A stretch of DNA of 64,000 nt from Isoetes taiwanensis (Eukaryota > Streptophyta > Lycopodiopsida > Isoetales > Isoetaceae), in the NCBI GenBank assembly GCA_021234155.1, contig JAJEKV010000013.1:4026028-4090027 (forward strand), given 5' to 3'. The translations under genes were made by a program, and so were the position numbers. Shown here in pieces: positions 1-12,290 of the stretch (the first letter of the stretch is position 1; each line of letters begins with the position of its first letter). A model generated the notes under the pieces. It ran no database searches and had not been told where the DNA came from. It was given only the letters and a program-made list of their open reading frames with translations.

Positions 1-2342
1 ATGTTGTTGGGCTAATTGTGTTCAGAAGTTTGAAATTGATGAATTGGTGGAAGCAAGAGCCACCTTCCAAGAGTATACTTGTGATGAGAGGAGGACTTAC
101 ATGTACTCCATTCATGAGCTTGCACTTCAAGATGAAAAATTTCCAAAGAAAAAAAAAAAAAAAATACCCTTCGCTAGGGACATGGATACGTAAAGTTGCA
201 TGGATACATATTCATGGCATTCCAATTTCATCTTGGCAAAATTGGCAAGCAAGTCATGCAAAGGGGAGTAAAATTGTATTACATGGAAATAATGGCATGT
301 TGAGGCCAACTTCTAGGATCCCGGCTGCTAGGGAGGTTTTGAAAAATATGTTGAATTCAATGCTTTGAGAATATGCCACATAAAAGTAGGAAAGATCAAC
401 AGGGAAAAATAGTTGTCGAGAAGAGATTGCCATCCCATTGTACCCGAAGAGCATATTGGAGGAAGTGAATGCTTTGCTTCGAGAACTACTGGGTACACGC
501 AATATCTCCACCCGGCCCGAGAGACTATGGAGCAAGCACTTCAAGCATGTCACTATAGACACTTGAACAACTTTGCAAAGTGCAACTTGTGTACTAAGTT
601 GAAAGAGATTCGGATAAGACCAAGCAACCAAGCCAAAGGGCTAAGATAAGGGAGCAAATGAAAGATCACATGACGGACCAACTATCATGTAGATCCACTT
701 CATCGGATGTGGAGAACATTATCATGTTTGGAACCCAATAACTATGTTTGTATTATACATGACAAGATGGATCAATCAAAGACTTGTTTGCCACAGTATA
801 GTTACATACCCAAGCAAATCAATAGAGCTTATCCTTTGCAAGTCTCTCTGACAGGTGCAATAGTGCATGGCTCGGTGCCAATTTATTATGGCCATTTTAG
901 TTTGCAATTGTGGAGTGATGGTCCCGATTTTCATATTGGAAGTGTGATGAGGTGCTTGAGGAACTATGAGAGTGGTTATTCTGGTGACCTCCACAACCCT
1001 GGAGGTGGTAGCCAACCACTCTTCAGTGCATTGTTGGATAGAAAGCCTAATAATTTAGAGAAGTTTACTAAGGCAAGGTTTAGGAAGTCAGGTGCTTCTG
1101 AACATGTTGGAGCCTCAAGTTCACGTCCCCAACCTCGAGATCTACCACCAAGGTTCCTCCTCCAACTTGACAATTGTGCTGGACAGAATAAAAACAGGTA
1201 TATGTTCTCATTCCTATCTTATTTAACAACTGTGGGTGTCTTTGAAAGAGTGAATTTAGGGTTCTTAATGCCTGGACATACTCATGAGGATGTGGATGCA
1301 TTGTTTGGGAAGTATAGTCTTGTGATTGAAATCTCAAACCGTGACCAATCTTCCTAGACTAATGGAAGTTCTTAGTGAATGCATTTCACATTCTCCTATA
1401 GGGTTGATCATACAAGAGGTGCGATTGGAAGAATTTTATCGAAGGTTATGCTCTTGATATGGAAGGTCAATCTAGACCTCTTCAAGATTACACTTTTCGG
1501 GTCATGGAAATAAGCCAATAATGCAATGGAAGATGAGACCTTCAGATGATAAATGGAGGCCAGATGAGGGAGTACCTATATGGCACGAAGATGAAAATGG
1601 TAAACCTAAGATTCCAAGGGGTCAAACAAAAGCTCTTAAGCCTTTTGCAGAGGTGGATTCATTGCAAAGCACATTGGACGGCATTTCTGAATACGTCAAG
1701 TATTGGAAAAATAACCCCGATGATACCAACCTTGCATTGATAGATTATTGGACACAGGTACATGGATTATTGGGACAAGTAGACACATCCTCTGATGAAC
1801 TGAAAGATGGATGGCTACCTAAGACTAGGTGGAGAGACTTGATAACACCTGAGGAAGTTGATGATGTGGCTAGTAGTATTCGCAAGTCGATGGCTCCTCC
1901 AGCTGCTGAAAAATACTATGTTGGTCCTAGGAAAGGAAGGCCTAAATATCTCGGGCTGGAGGATTATGATCCCAAAGATGACTTGCTTTGCCATCAATTT
2001 GCACTTATAGTACTAGAGCGCAAAGAGATATACCCTGTGTGGATGGGTTACACCATCTCAGAGGTTTGCAAAGAAGTAGGTGACCGCAATGTGAACAAAG
2101 TTCGTGTGGAGTGGTGGTGTCCAGTGCACCAGTTAAATGCAGTGGCAGAGGAAGAAAGGTATAGAGACTGTTGGACAAAGAGATGGAAGAAAAACCCTAT
2201 TGAAGGGATGATTGGGTTGAGTTAGATACTATTTTGTTTTCATGGACCCCACAGGTCATCCTAGGCAAGACTGCTAGGGTTACAATACCTGTGGAAGTGA
2301 GGAAGAAAGCTATGATATCTCTAGGGGTCACTTCTGAGAAGT
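1..2342 (+). pseudogene. DUF7869-type transposon protein, copy 1 (5' end outside window)
   Basis: The reading frame is open at the window edge with a Cys-rich start (CCWANCVQKFEIDEL), continues as pieces at 413-649, 707-1357 and 1521-2225, and ends after a frame change near 2342. The diagnostic core is at about 1160-1320: LQLDNCAGQNKNRY followed by GFLMPGHTHEDVDALF, which is the conserved DN...GHTHEDxD pattern I associate with the DUF7869 family of transposon-borne proteins. The C-terminal part (from about 1521) aligns piece by piece with the right half of copy 2 at 32604-33462, including EDENGKP against EGEDGKP and DCWTKRW against NCWKKRW. At least three frame breaks and internal stops make this a dead or badly sequenced copy. 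The biochemical role is not established; an RNase-H-like nuclease fold is plausible but inferred. Confidence 0.6.
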
Positions 2343-3110
2343 AATTGGCAATATGTAACTAGACATGCATATGTGAAATATTTTTAATTTTTAATGCAAT
2401 CATGTTGTGCTGTTATAAAAAAAAGTCACATTCTCGATGCAAATTTACTAACCCGGGAAAAAGTTGCAGTGCCAAAATGGTTCAAAATCCTGACATAAAT
2501 CCAATTTAAATGAATGATGGTTGAAGGGTCTCTGCAAGAGCTCACACGATATTACAAAAAAGACAAAATGATTCTTCAAGTGAAGGGTCTTTGCAAGAGC
2601 TCTGTAAGCAAGATCAAGAGTCTTTCTGGCCTGTGAAATATCTTGGTTCTTTTGGTTTCCTGTATAATGGCTCTCCACATGTAATGAACCTAAAATCAAA
2701 GGTAGGATTTTGGCTTTTGCTTTTCAACAGGATAAGGATCAGCTTGGAGTTTTGTATTTTGCCTCATCATAATCTACTTTACTAAAACATATTGCCTAAC
2801 TACAAATGCATATTCCATTTAATGGCTACCGTATTCTTTTGCATTGTTTTGATCCTTTAATATTCAAATGCTAGTTTGGCTTCAAAAATCCAATTTCAAC
2901 CTATTCAAATGCAAAACTAAATTTATGCCTAAAATTGCCCAAGCCTCCTGTTGCGCCTTTTTGGTAGATTTTTTTTGTAGGCAAGATATTTTTATTTTAT
3001 TATACTAAGTAGAATATATTACATAAATATCCCCTAATGGATCCAATTTTTTCTCATAATCATGTGGCCATAAAGAACATTCGTTGTCTTCTTGATCTTC
3101 ATGCTGGGCA
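2343..3110. other. AT-rich stretch without a gene
   Basis: No reading frame resembles a known protein. The only structure seen is a short direct repeat around 2518-2600, where the motif gaagggtctntgcaagagct occurs twice about 60 bases apart. Confidence 0.5.
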
Positions 3111-3111
3111 A

Positions 3112-3720
3112 CTATACAACAACTATATATTGCTGAAATAGAGTTACCATCTTGAAATGGGACATTATGATAGTTGTTGTCAAAAATTTAGTAATGATGA
3201 CGCCATCTACGACAGCCAGATAAAGTGGCCAAATCCTAGTGGCTTTGAAGCCAGCTCTAATATTCTCAGAGTTGGGTTTTGTGGCCAATGCATTAGAAAT
3301 CAAGCCTGTAGGAAAAAGAAATGTTAGTCTCATGAACACGACATGCATATCAAACCAGCATAGTTACCTCTGCTAGTTGTGCCTTGCTTGACTCCAAAGT
3401 TTCTTCCATCATGTAATCAACTCTATTATGCCTGAAATATTACTTGAATGGTCCAAAAACCGCCACATTAAATGGTTGCATTTTATGAGAAGTGTGGGGA
3501 GGTATAACAACTAGGTGATCCCCAAGGATTTGGTTGGAATCCTCACCTCATTGGTTACGTGGCTGCCATGACCATCCAAAATCGTAAGATGTGGGTTGCT
3601 TTCATCTCTCCGGGCATATTAAACTTATAATGCTTCCTTAACCAAACCTTGAACAACTTCATGGTCATCCATCCCTCAGGTTGAACTGGATAACCACATC
3701 AGGGCTAAAACTAGGGTCAT
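3112..3720 (-). pseudogene. Pogo-like DDE transposase fragment, copy A
   Basis: Read on the minus strand, this stretch gives GWMTMKLFKVWLRKHY, then (after a frame change) LTILDGHGSHVTNE, IPPHTSHKMQPFNVAVFGPF and finally GLISNALATKPNSENIRAGF. These are the order and motifs of the DDE_1 endonuclease of pogo/CENP-B-type transposases: second catalytic Asp in ILDGHGSH, and the PPHTSHxxQPLD block. The third acidic residue is Asn here (QPFNV), so catalysis would be lost. The last exon is preceded by a recognisable intron with GT donor after AQLAE and a pyrimidine-rich acceptor ending ...tttttcctacag near 3318. The N-terminal DNA-binding part is missing; upstream sequence belongs to a different family. 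A second copy lies at 11964-12290. Confidence 0.65.
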
Positions 3721-5230
3721 TTATATCTTGAAAATTCACATCTTTCTCATCACTAGCGATATTATCATCCCAAGATCGCCTATGGCCAGGACCATTTCTT
3801 TTAAAAGGCACAAACCCTACAGGTAATCCAAATAGTATCGTCCTCATATCATAAGGCATGCAATGACTAGGATTGAATAAGACATTCCAAGGTTCTAACT
3901 CTATGCTCGTTAATATGAGCAGTGTTAGACGGAATTATTTTCCAGGTCTAATCATTCTGCACACGGTCTATGTCAAACTAGCAGTCAAGCTCTGATTACC
4001 ATGATAGTACACCAAGTAAGCCGCCCTGTTCAAGAGATTTTTATTGTCTAAAACAACAAGACTCTTGGTGTCACCAGCCCCCCACCTTCACTATAAGTCA
4101 TTCGCTTTTTCAATAACAGATTCACTGAATGTTATGAAGATGGCAGACATAATGAACCTTACCAATATCTTTCATACAATAACCAACCATGCCCTCAAAA
4201 CAATAAAGACAAACCAAAACAACACTTGGGGGCTTCCAAAGCCAATTGAAATCTTTCTTAATAGCATCATTCATGGCCCTTAGAGTCTTGAAACAGCCTC
4301 TAAATACAGCCTGGCAGTGCAAATCATCCATGGTAGCACTATGCTCTAATGCTACTGTCCTAGACAAACATCTTCTATTACAAAACCCAACTATGGCATC
4401 ATAAAAACTCATAGGAACATCTTGCCCAGAAAGCTCCAATGTCGCACACTACCATCGATGGCAGTCTAGTTTTGTCCAAAAGGAGCCCACCAGAAGAACC
4501 TCCAATTTGAGGCCCTCCAAAAGAGCCTCCGATTGGCAAAGAGCTCAAAGATGGAGGCACAGGTCCATCTACTCCCTTACCTCTTCTAGCTGCCTTCTTC
4601 AAAACATATTGACACAGACAAAACAAAAAAACCAAGACAAGTACCTCAGGCTAAGCCGAACACAGACGATTTGACAAAAATATATGACCTGACACCTACA
4701 CTGTCCAAGAATAACAACCCATGTAAAGGATCGCCATCAGTTCAAAAAGGATCTTGTTTCAAATGTTTCGAATCCAGCATATCACCATCAGCTTTTACTG
4801 TATTTTTATACGAATACAGTCAAAAGCCTGAGACAATCTTATGTAATAAATGTACGCTTTGTGATTTTGGCCACACTATTAATATCGATCCTTCAATATT
4901 CTTCGTCATTGAGGTATTCATCTCGTCTATCCATCAACTCATATATAATTTATATTTGCAAGATTCGATTTCCTAGATTCCATTACCGAGGCATTAACCT
5001 TGGTCGTTCATCGCTTTGCAATCTCGTTACCATCCATTTTTTCTTTTAGCACAACGTTGCCTTGCACTGTCGCCTTCCAACGACATACTTTGCGGTCTGG
5101 CACAGACTGAAGCAAGGGCAAGGCGATGCTCATGGCATTTAGGAATGTGTTCAAAAAACCTCCTAGAAAAGACACGAATATTTTTTTTTTCCGCAAGAAG
5201 CATTGTCGAACGATTTAACTCTGGCACTCT
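3408..5230. repeat. Duplicated chimeric unit, copy A (second copy 11964-13845)
   Basis: From the motif ttccatcatgtaatcaactc onward the sequence matches 11964-13845 almost base for base with small indels, through the pogo-like and replitron-like fragments and the non-coding tail ending ggcactctacgaccat. The tail (4640-5230) holds no recognisable gene. Right-hand neighbours differ: here the unit abuts agctctgcccttgg of the glycine-rich-protein unit, whereas at 13845 it abuts aagcacagtttcatta. The common end at ctacgaccat therefore marks a terminus of the duplicated unit. Confidence 0.8.
3720..4640 (-). pseudogene. Replitron-like (HUH-type) protein fragment, copy A
   Basis: The minus-strand pieces at 4399-4635, 4122-4439 and 3665-3859 read in order: a Gly/Ser-rich linker, then ELSGQDVPMSFYDAIVGFCN, FNWLWKPPS and GMVGYCMKDIGKVHY, then LVVLDNKNLLNRAAH. 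I recognise the pattern W-x-P ... N-x-H-L-x ... GMVGYxxKDxGxxHY...HN(V/I)S as a family present in green algae and non-seed plants that I believe corresponds to replitron-type HUH nucleases. This copy has lost the segment with the HLH motif that is present in copy A' (12655-13023). The assignment rests on memory of motifs and needs a profile search. The fragment runs directly into the pogo-like piece on the same strand. Confidence 0.4.
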
Positions 5231-5244
5231 ACGACCATAGCTCT

Positions 5245-5410
5245 GCCCTTGGAATTGGGTTTTTTTTTGTGGTGGTTGCAATGACGACAAATATCTCGAC
5301 AAGCTACATGAATCCGGCAGTCGCAAATGTCAACAGTTATTTTCTCAATTGCAAGAAGATCCCCGACCACTGCCAGGGATTCAGCATTTTCCAAGTTTAG
5401 TTTCTAGCAT
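5245..5410 (+). pseudogene. Unknown small secreted-looking exon, copy A
   Basis: The frame reads SSALGIGFFFVVVAMTTNIS followed by SYMNPAVANVNSYFLNCKKI and a second Cys six residues on, then GFSIFQV and a stop. The counterpart at 33525-33750 is nearly identical at protein level and runs 19 residues further before its stop. A hydrophobic stretch is followed by a small polar region with two Cys, which fits part of a secreted peptide, but I do not recognise the family. Protein-level conservation between copies may only reflect recent duplication. Confidence 0.3.
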
Positions 5411-5755
5411 TTTCGCATTATGGAAAGTCTTTAAGAGCTAAAGGGGACCACTGATATGTCCAGAATTGTAATTAGAGGGTTCCATGCTTGAATGGTAGAT
5501 TTGAAAGAGCTTGTGAAAATTAAAGAGTCAGTTTATTACTAGGGTATATTGAAATCAATGGAATTGCAAATATTGACAATATTATTATTTCCAATCCCAA
5601 ATATATACGAACATTTCTAATTCACTTCCACAAAACCTTCAACGATACACAGTCTCCATACTAGGGTATACTGGCATCAATGGAATTGCAAATATTGACA
5701 ATATTATTATTTTATTATTATTTTCAATCCCAAATATATACGAATATTTTTAACT

Positions 5756-6164
5756 CTACCAACCGCGTCCCCATCCACCATAGCCACCTTGACCACCATA
5801 TCCACCTTGATTACCATATCCTCCACCATAGCCACCTCGACCACCATATCCTCCACCATAGCCACCTCGACCACCATAACCACCTCTTCCTCGACCATAT
5901 CCACCATAGCCACCTAGACCATGTCCATCATATTGGTCGGCTTCAAACATCGCAGCAGCCTCAGTCTCATATCCATAATATGTATCCACCACGATGTCGA
6001 CCATATCCATAGCCTCCTCTGCCATATCCACCATATCTACCACCACCTCTATACGGACCATCTTCAAAAGCCTGAGGCTGCATTGGAGCAAACGGAGCAG
6101 TTGTTTCTACAACTACCATCAATGCTATTATCCAAATCAAAGCACAACATCGCCCAGTCTTCAT
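5756..6164 (-). pseudogene. Secreted glycine-rich protein (GGYGG repeats), copy A
   Basis: The start at 6164 gives MKTGRCCALIWIIALMVVVE, a convincing signal peptide, then a short linker (QAFEDGPYRGGG) and Gly-Tyr repeats (RYGGYGRGGYGYGRHRGGY). Near 5985 a frame change is needed to continue into YYGYETEAAAMFEADQYDG and the C-terminal repeat block of GGYGG, GRGGYGG and GNQGGYGG units ending GWGRGW. Class-II-type plant glycine-rich proteins are cell-wall or apoplastic proteins. Copy B keeps the in-frame junction (GGYNGRYYRYETEAA), so the break here looks like a short deletion or a sequencing error. A TATA box lies about 180 bases upstream. Confidence 0.7.
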
Positions 6165-6332
6165 GGTTGCTGGCTGATGAACTGCACAATGGAGGCCCTC
6201 CTTTTTGTACTAGTATTTGGCCTGCCACGTGTCTTGCGCATGGCATCCTGTACCTTATTGCATGCAGATCACTGATCTGGCATTCTGCATCTTGCAGCAT
6301 TGCTCGAAAAAAAAGGGAACAGAAGAACAAGC

Positions 6333-6352
6333 TCTATATGGTATATAAGGTA
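6333..6352 (-). promoter_or_regulatory. TATA box of glycine-rich protein gene, copy A
   Basis: On the minus strand the sequence reads ccttatataccatata, 170-190 bases before the start codon at 6164. The same motif is conserved before copy B (34655-34672). Confidence 0.45.
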
Positions 6353-7639
6353 TGTTGCAAGCATTTACCATTTCTGCGCTTGGGGCAATGGCGCAGTTAG
6401 GTTTATCAGAGGCCCTTCCTCGGAAAATTTCTGGCCTCTGGCTCCGGTCTGCATATTAATCTCAACTAGAAGTATGAGTTTGTTAGTAGGTAAGCTGCTT
6501 AGTGCTCTCGTGTTGCTATGCTTCCTTTTGAAGGCTGATGGTCATGTTTGCTATGTACAAATATATTTTCATGGCTGCTTTATTCTCATTGAAGGAACAG
6601 GATTTTGACTATGTATTCTTTTCTTAACTTGAACATGTTTGTATCAATCTGCCCTGCAATCCTGGTCCTGGTATAGAAGCATTTAAATGGCTGAAGTCAT
6701 TTGCAGTGAACATAGTTTTCAGGTTTTTCAGGAAGGAACAGGTCAGTGCATATATTTTGACTATGTAAGTTCTTTCCACTACATATCAAGTTCAACTTTT
6801 TGTGCCATGTCCCGGTCCTGATATAGAAACGATGGTGATTTTCAATGAAAGAAAGTAAAAGGTGGAGAGGATTTTGCTTGTCTGTATCTCTCTTGTTGTT
6901 TAGTAATATTGGCAAGACCTTTTCCATGCTGGAGCACATTTACGTTGGCTATAAGAAGAGCCAAGCACTTGGGTGATTTTTGAGGATTACTTACATTATT
7001 CTTGATCGAGCTTCTTTTTGCTACTTGGCACTGCTCTTGGGTCTAGTTATCAGCTCTAGATGGCTTTAATTTTCAGACTAGATCTAGTCCCTTTTGTTAT
7101 AGGATCTAGTGAGAATTTGAAAAGGTTTGAGGTAATGATAAGGTTTGCTGCAAGGATGTAGATATCCAATCCGAGAAAGTGGATTGCAAATTGAAGTGTA
7201 TAGATCATATCAATCTAGTGCTATTTTATTTTTAAGGGAAAGTTCTTGCCTTAGTTTTCTCACTGTTTTCCATGATCACACAGTTGAACCAACAAAAGCT
7301 TTATTCTGATCTAGTGCTTCTAATCTAGCGTTTGATGGTGCTTGATTTGAAACATGTGCAGAGTCAGATATTGGAAAAGGTAAGGTTCAAATCTTAAAGT
7401 GCTTCTAGATGCACATTCCAGGAGGTCGGAGTCCGTATAAGCTTTTAGAGATGCTTGAGAAGCCTTGTATGCTACTTGACGTTGTAAGCAAATGGGCAAT
7501 TAGACTTGGGTTAGTCTGAGCAGGAGGAGCATACCATTCAGAAGGGCATTAGGGAGGATTTCATTGCGGCGAGTTCATAGCCACAGGTGTTGTAGTTCAG
7601 AAAGCCATTAAATGGTGGGAGACATTCCTTTTATTGGCA

Positions 7640-8755
7640 GTTCACTTGCAACCACCGAGGAATATATCCGTACAGCCAGGAAAAGATATGTTAAATACCA
7701 AAATGCTCTACTCTTGATGTGCTTGTTATTTAATATAAGTATTAACATAAAGGGATGAACCAGGTTGGTCTAGCAAATCACTTCATCTGCAGCCACAGGT
7801 GACGAAATGTACATCTGAATCAGACTCTAAGAAAATCCCAAAACTAACTAAATCCTAACACATTTTCATGCTTAAGCTTCAAAATTGGTTTCAGCACAGT
7901 TAATGAAAAGCACAATATAAGCAAGACAGTGCTACAACTCTGCCCATAGTTGAATTTAGGTGTGTTACGATGCCACATTTGGTTCCTATATATGAAAAAC
8001 ATGATGTGGAGTATTTCCTATCTAAAGTAACTGAATGTTAGAGCCATTACAGACCGAGAATCACCTCCATTTGCAGCCGAACTATGGTATAAAACGAATT
8101 TCAATTCATTCTGCTCCATCCTATAATTGCTCCCATGAAGCAAGCCAAACGTGAATTGGGCATGTGGATGCCCTAAATTTGCTGCTCTTTTGATATCTTG
8201 ATTACATCTGCTAATTTATACGTATCTCCCTCACTAATAGCACCAAACATCCATTTTACTGTATCTGTGTATGGCAACTACTTTCTCCAAACCCTTTGAT
8301 TCCTGTGCCTTCAAAATATCCTGCCATGAAGAACTGCAATACAAGTAAGAGGGAGCACGATGTGTGAGAACAACAAGGTAAGGGAAGGACGGACATCGAC
8401 GATACCTCAACTAAATTTCTCTTCTTTTTTTTTTTTATAATTTTCCTGGCCGTAGATATGGAAAATTTGGAGATCCAACGGTGTGAATTGAAACTTGTTG
8501 AGGTGGGACGCAATGTGGATAGGCTAGAAATTGAGAGGGTTAAGCAACCTGCTAAAAACCTTAGAAATGGACCCTAACTATTCATCGTGAGAAAAGACTA
8601 GTGTTTAAGTCAATAGGAAGGACAAGAAGGACTCAGATAATGTCATTTGGGATTTTTGTCTTGCATTTGAAAGATTAAATTTGAAAGACTTCCTGTCATG
8701 CGAAAGATGTAAATTCTTTTTGCCTGTCACAAGAAATTTAAGGGTAGCCTTCAAA
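7640..8755. other. Non-coding stretch
   Basis: AT-rich intergenic DNA. Reading frames are short and show no family resemblance. No repeat shared with other parts of the window was seen until 8755. Confidence 0.4.
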
Positions 8756-9010
8756 TTTGAGCATACACTTCCACAAAACACGATATATAGTCTCCATACT
8801 AGGGTATACTGGAATCAATGGAATTGCAAATATTGACAATATTATTATTTCCAATCCCAAATATATATGAACATTTCTAATTCACTCCCACAAAACCTTC
8901 AACGATACACAGTCTCCATACTAAGGTATACTAGCATCAATGGAATTGCAAATATTGACAATATTATTATTTTCAATCCAAATATATACGAATATTTCTA
9001 ACTCTACCAG
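8755..9010. repeat. Third, truncated copy of the glycine-rich-protein 3' region
   Basis: The stretch contains gatatatagtctccatacta and two copies of tggaattgcaaatattgaca, as found at 5570-5755 and 33850-34050, and ends at ctaactctaccagg where the coding part of the glycine-rich gene would begin. The coding region itself is absent. Confidence 0.7.
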
Positions 9011-10129
9011 GAGCGTTAGAGCCATTGCCAGTGCCAAATGCCAAGCATGGACTTCATAATAGGGCTCCCAATAACCATAAGGGGCAAGGATAAGATACAA
9101 GAAGGCATCATACTTGGGATGGAAATTTATTATTTGTAGTAGATAAACCAACTGAAGACCTTATCTGTGTTGACTTTTTCATTTGCAGTAGATATGCCAA
9201 TTGAAGTCCTCATCCGTGGTTTGAGTCTCTGAATAGTTGTCTTGGCGTTCCTTGGATAATGGCTTGAAAACAATCAATGAAAGCTCTAATGGTACAGGGT
9301 CTGTCAAATCTTCTTTTTTATTTTGGGAGCATGTTGGGTTCCGTGCCAAGGGAACGCCGCATCTTACGCCGCATGCGGCGTTCCCTTCCCGCTTATGGCT
9401 CCTCCTGCGGGACACAGGCTGACAGCATTAATTGCCAAGAATTTGAAATTGTAGTATCATGCTCTACGACTTTTGCTATAGGATTTTTGCTCTATCGCAT
9501 TTTGGCGCTTCAGAATGGGCGCATTAGAATTGCGCCAGTAAATGTTGATCTTGGTCGGATCAAAAGGTGAGTAGAACACAACAAAAATCGGAGGGTTCTC
9601 TTGCTAAAACTAAATCTAATTATTTTATTTCAGGATTCAAGCTCCTCTTGCTTTTGGAGTGTTCTTGGAAGGTAGAAGTTTATGACATTTTATCTGCAAA
9701 TAGCACGTAAGATCCATCACGAAGTTTCAGTTATCCTCATGTCTTTCACTGGTTTCATCCTTGCTTCAATGGCCCTGTTTTCCGACTATATTTTGAAGCT
9801 CTTTCCGGATTGTTGTTGAAGCTCGGCTCAAGTTCTCGCAGTCGTGACAATGAAGGGCGTTGCTTCTATAGTTAATGAAGGATTGTGGCTTCCTTCACTC
9901 TAGGTATGAACTTTCTCTATTTATCCTCCGTATGCAATAAGGATGATCCTACTCCCTTTGCAGGTAAGCAAGCTTTATGTTTGGAAGGAGGAAAAGCAGG
10001 GCGTCTCTCCAGTTCTCATTTTGGAGTGTTGCCGACATCATGTAAATGTTTGTTGCCTTTTCTCCATTTGCAAATAGCCCTATTCTCTGTTTCTTTTGTC
10101 TGAATTTCTCATTCTTGAATAAGCCCATT

Positions 10130-10802
10130 CTTGAATTGCCCTGTATTTCTTGAAGTGTAGAACACAATGTGCAGATAGAGCTACTTAAATACTACTTAAA
10201 TACTACTTAAGCAGTGTTTGGTGTTGGTCACAATTTTCACATGTCCAAGGATTCAAACAGGTATGTACTGTTCATGTCAGCTTGCATGATCTGCGGATAC
10301 TTGAAATGTCATATGGTGCACTGTCTTATGGTTGTAGATAGTGTCATCCAGCATCATGCAAAGAAACTCAGAACATGACTTGCAGGGGCTATCAATATTG
10401 ATTTTGGTTATGCATACGAAGATGCATCTACTGAGCTGTGGATATCTGATACCATGTGGTCACTTAAGATTCAAATCTCAGATTAGCCGGACACTTTTAA
10501 ACTTAAAAGCTGCTATTATTCTTGAGAAAGGTGTCTCAATAAACATTTAATCTCAAATATTGCTTTAGAGACGGGACAGTTAAAGATGATTTGACAACCA
10601 TATCTGGCCTGCTCTGCTAATCCATTAAATCATAACAACATTGCCCTGTAATTCTTGAAGTGTAGACTGCCTTGTGTAGATAGAGCTCCCAGGAGCTTGG
10701 TTTGTATGTACTGTTCATGTTAACTTGCATCATCTGCCGAACTTAGAGTCATGTGGTGCACTGCCCTATGGCTGTAGATAGTATCATCCAGCATCATGCA
10801 AA
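10130..10802. repeat. Imperfect direct duplication of a ~230-bp segment
   Basis: 10130-10370 and 10640-10802 share attcttgaagtgtagac, ggtatgtactgttcatgt, atggtgcactg and gtgtcatccagcatcatgca in the same order. A further short shared motif, ctatcaatattgatnntggtt followed by atgcatatgaagatgcat, occurs at about 10388 and 11050. No gene is recognised in the surrounding 9010-11340. Confidence 0.6.
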
Positions 10803-11342
10803 AATGGGGAGAATATTGCAAGCCATTTTCTACTTGCCGTGGTAAACAATGTGTTGATTCAAATTGCCTCTAGGTCCGTATATTTTCCATAGTAATGTTA
10901 TGTTGGTTTTAAAAAGGCTTTAGGTCTGAGAGGTACATTTTTCTTAGAGTGACTGGAATAGAAAGTGTTCGGTTTCATAAATCCATCCTTCCAAAGCTAA
11001 ATAGCTTGATCAATGGGTTTGGTTACTTTTGCTACAGAACATTCTATCTGCTATCAATATTGATCCTGGTTATGCATATGAAGATGCATTTACTAAAAAG
11101 CTATAGGTTGCAATTCTTGATTTCTGGATCCAATTCATCCCTTCTGCACTTTTATTCCCCTTCTGATACCATGTTGGAATGCATAGACTTTTATTCCCCC
11201 AATCAAGTTGCTGTGAAAAATCTTCATAGAGCCATTTTCAAATCATCTGAAGAGTATGGCTCCTATACATAAGGAGGGATGAGATTGGAAATGACTTCCG
11301 ATCTGGTATTAGAAAATATAATAACGCTCCTGCATTGTAGGG

Positions 11343-11732
11343 AGTTATGCGATAGTTGATAACACCCGCTGGCGTGTTGCTGTGTTGGAGTCAAAAAAGT
11401 TCCCCTCCAAGTATACATGCAGGGGAACTTGCTTTAGGTCAGGAGGCATCACACACGTTGGTGTTTGTGATGGGAGACGGTTCAAGGCTTGGGCATCGAT
11501 CCCACATGACGCAGTTGGTGATTATGAGCTTCCTGAGTTTCTAGCAAAGTATAACATTGTTGTTGGTAGATCTGAGTCGCGCGTGTGGGACATGGTATCA
11601 GAGCATGTTTACACATTCATGTTCGCCACCATAGGCACGATGGGAGGAGCTTCTATACCTATAAGCCATGGCCGAAGCTTCACATCGAGCCGACAGATGT
11701 CCCTAGAGTTCTTTGGGACAGGTTCTTCATGA
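11343..11732 (+). pseudogene. Unknown coding fragment
   Basis: A frame open from about 11343 reads SYAIVDNTRWRVAVLESKKF, RSGGITHVGVCDGRRFKAWA and DYELPEFLAKYNIVVGR, ending GTGSS at 11732. Residue use is that of a folded protein and no internal stop interrupts about 130 codons. There is no start codon close to the beginning, so this is an internal or 3'-terminal piece of a gene. I do not recognise the family. It lies immediately before duplicated unit A'. Confidence 0.35.
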
Positions 11733-11963
11733 TGTGGATCCATTGAGATTCATGGACATAACCTCTATTTGCGCCAAAAATATTTTGTATTTGCATGTAG
11801 ACTCAGTATATCTGTTTAACATTTTGTTTGAACTTCATATTATGTGTGCACTTTAAAAAAAAAAGTTTGTTTACTATCTATATGTGTCTATTGCACCTAC
11901 ACATATGTTGCCTTGGATGCATTGCACACATTCATGACATAACCACAACTAACACACATACTT

Positions 11964-12290
11964 CCATCATGTAATCAACTCTATTATGCCTGAAATATTA
12001 CTTGAATGGTCCAAAAACCGCCACATTAAGTGGTTGCATTTTATGAGAAGTGTGGGGAGGTAGAATAACTAGGTGATCCCCAAGGATTTGGTTGGAATCC
12101 TCATCTCATTGGTTACGTGGCTGCCATGACCATCCAAAATCGTAAGATGTAGGTTGCTTTCATCTCTCCGGGCATATTAGACTTATAATGCTTCCTTAAC
12201 CAAACCTTGAACAACTTCATGGTCATCCATCCCTCAGGTTGAACTGGATAACCACATCAGAGCTAAAGCTAGGGTCATTTATATCTTGAA
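11964..12290 (-). pseudogene. Pogo-like DDE transposase fragment, copy A'
   Basis: This is the partner of 3408-3720. On the minus strand it reads GWMTMKLFKVWLRKHY, then LTILDGHGSHVTNE after a frame change, then PPHTSHKMQPLNVAVFGPF. The third catalytic acid is again Asn (QPLNV). The C-terminal exon present in copy A (3112-3348) is absent because the duplicated unit stops at 11964. Confidence 0.6.

Larger units (their letters stand above)
5230..7640. repeat. Glycine-rich-protein duplication unit, copy A
   Basis: This stretch matches 33525-45385 (copy B) over its whole length once two insertions in copy B (34917 to about 37750, and 38113-44638) are removed. Shared landmarks in order are a small exon-like frame, the glycine-rich-protein gene, a TATA-bearing promoter, and non-coding DNA ending near ttccttttattggca. 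Copy A is the uninterrupted version and gives the empty-site sequence for both insertions. A shorter third copy of its 3' part lies at 8755-9010. Confidence 0.8.

Noticed and set aside
4671..5196. Several 60-100 codon frames on both strands
   Set aside because: They lie in the non-coding tail of the duplicated unit, differ between the two copies and match nothing recognised.
5707..6012. Met/Val- and His-rich frames over the glycine-rich gene
   Set aside because: They are other-frame and antisense readings of the GGYGG repeat.
9277..9570. 97-codon frame ending at a GT donor (LGRIKR|gtgagt)
   Set aside because: The donor-like end is attractive, but there is no matching acceptor or homology, and part of the frame covers a gcgg-rich inverted repeat.
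10380..11100. Repeated peptide LSILILVMH from two direct copies
   Set aside because: It comes from a short duplicated DNA motif; neighbouring sequence is not coding.
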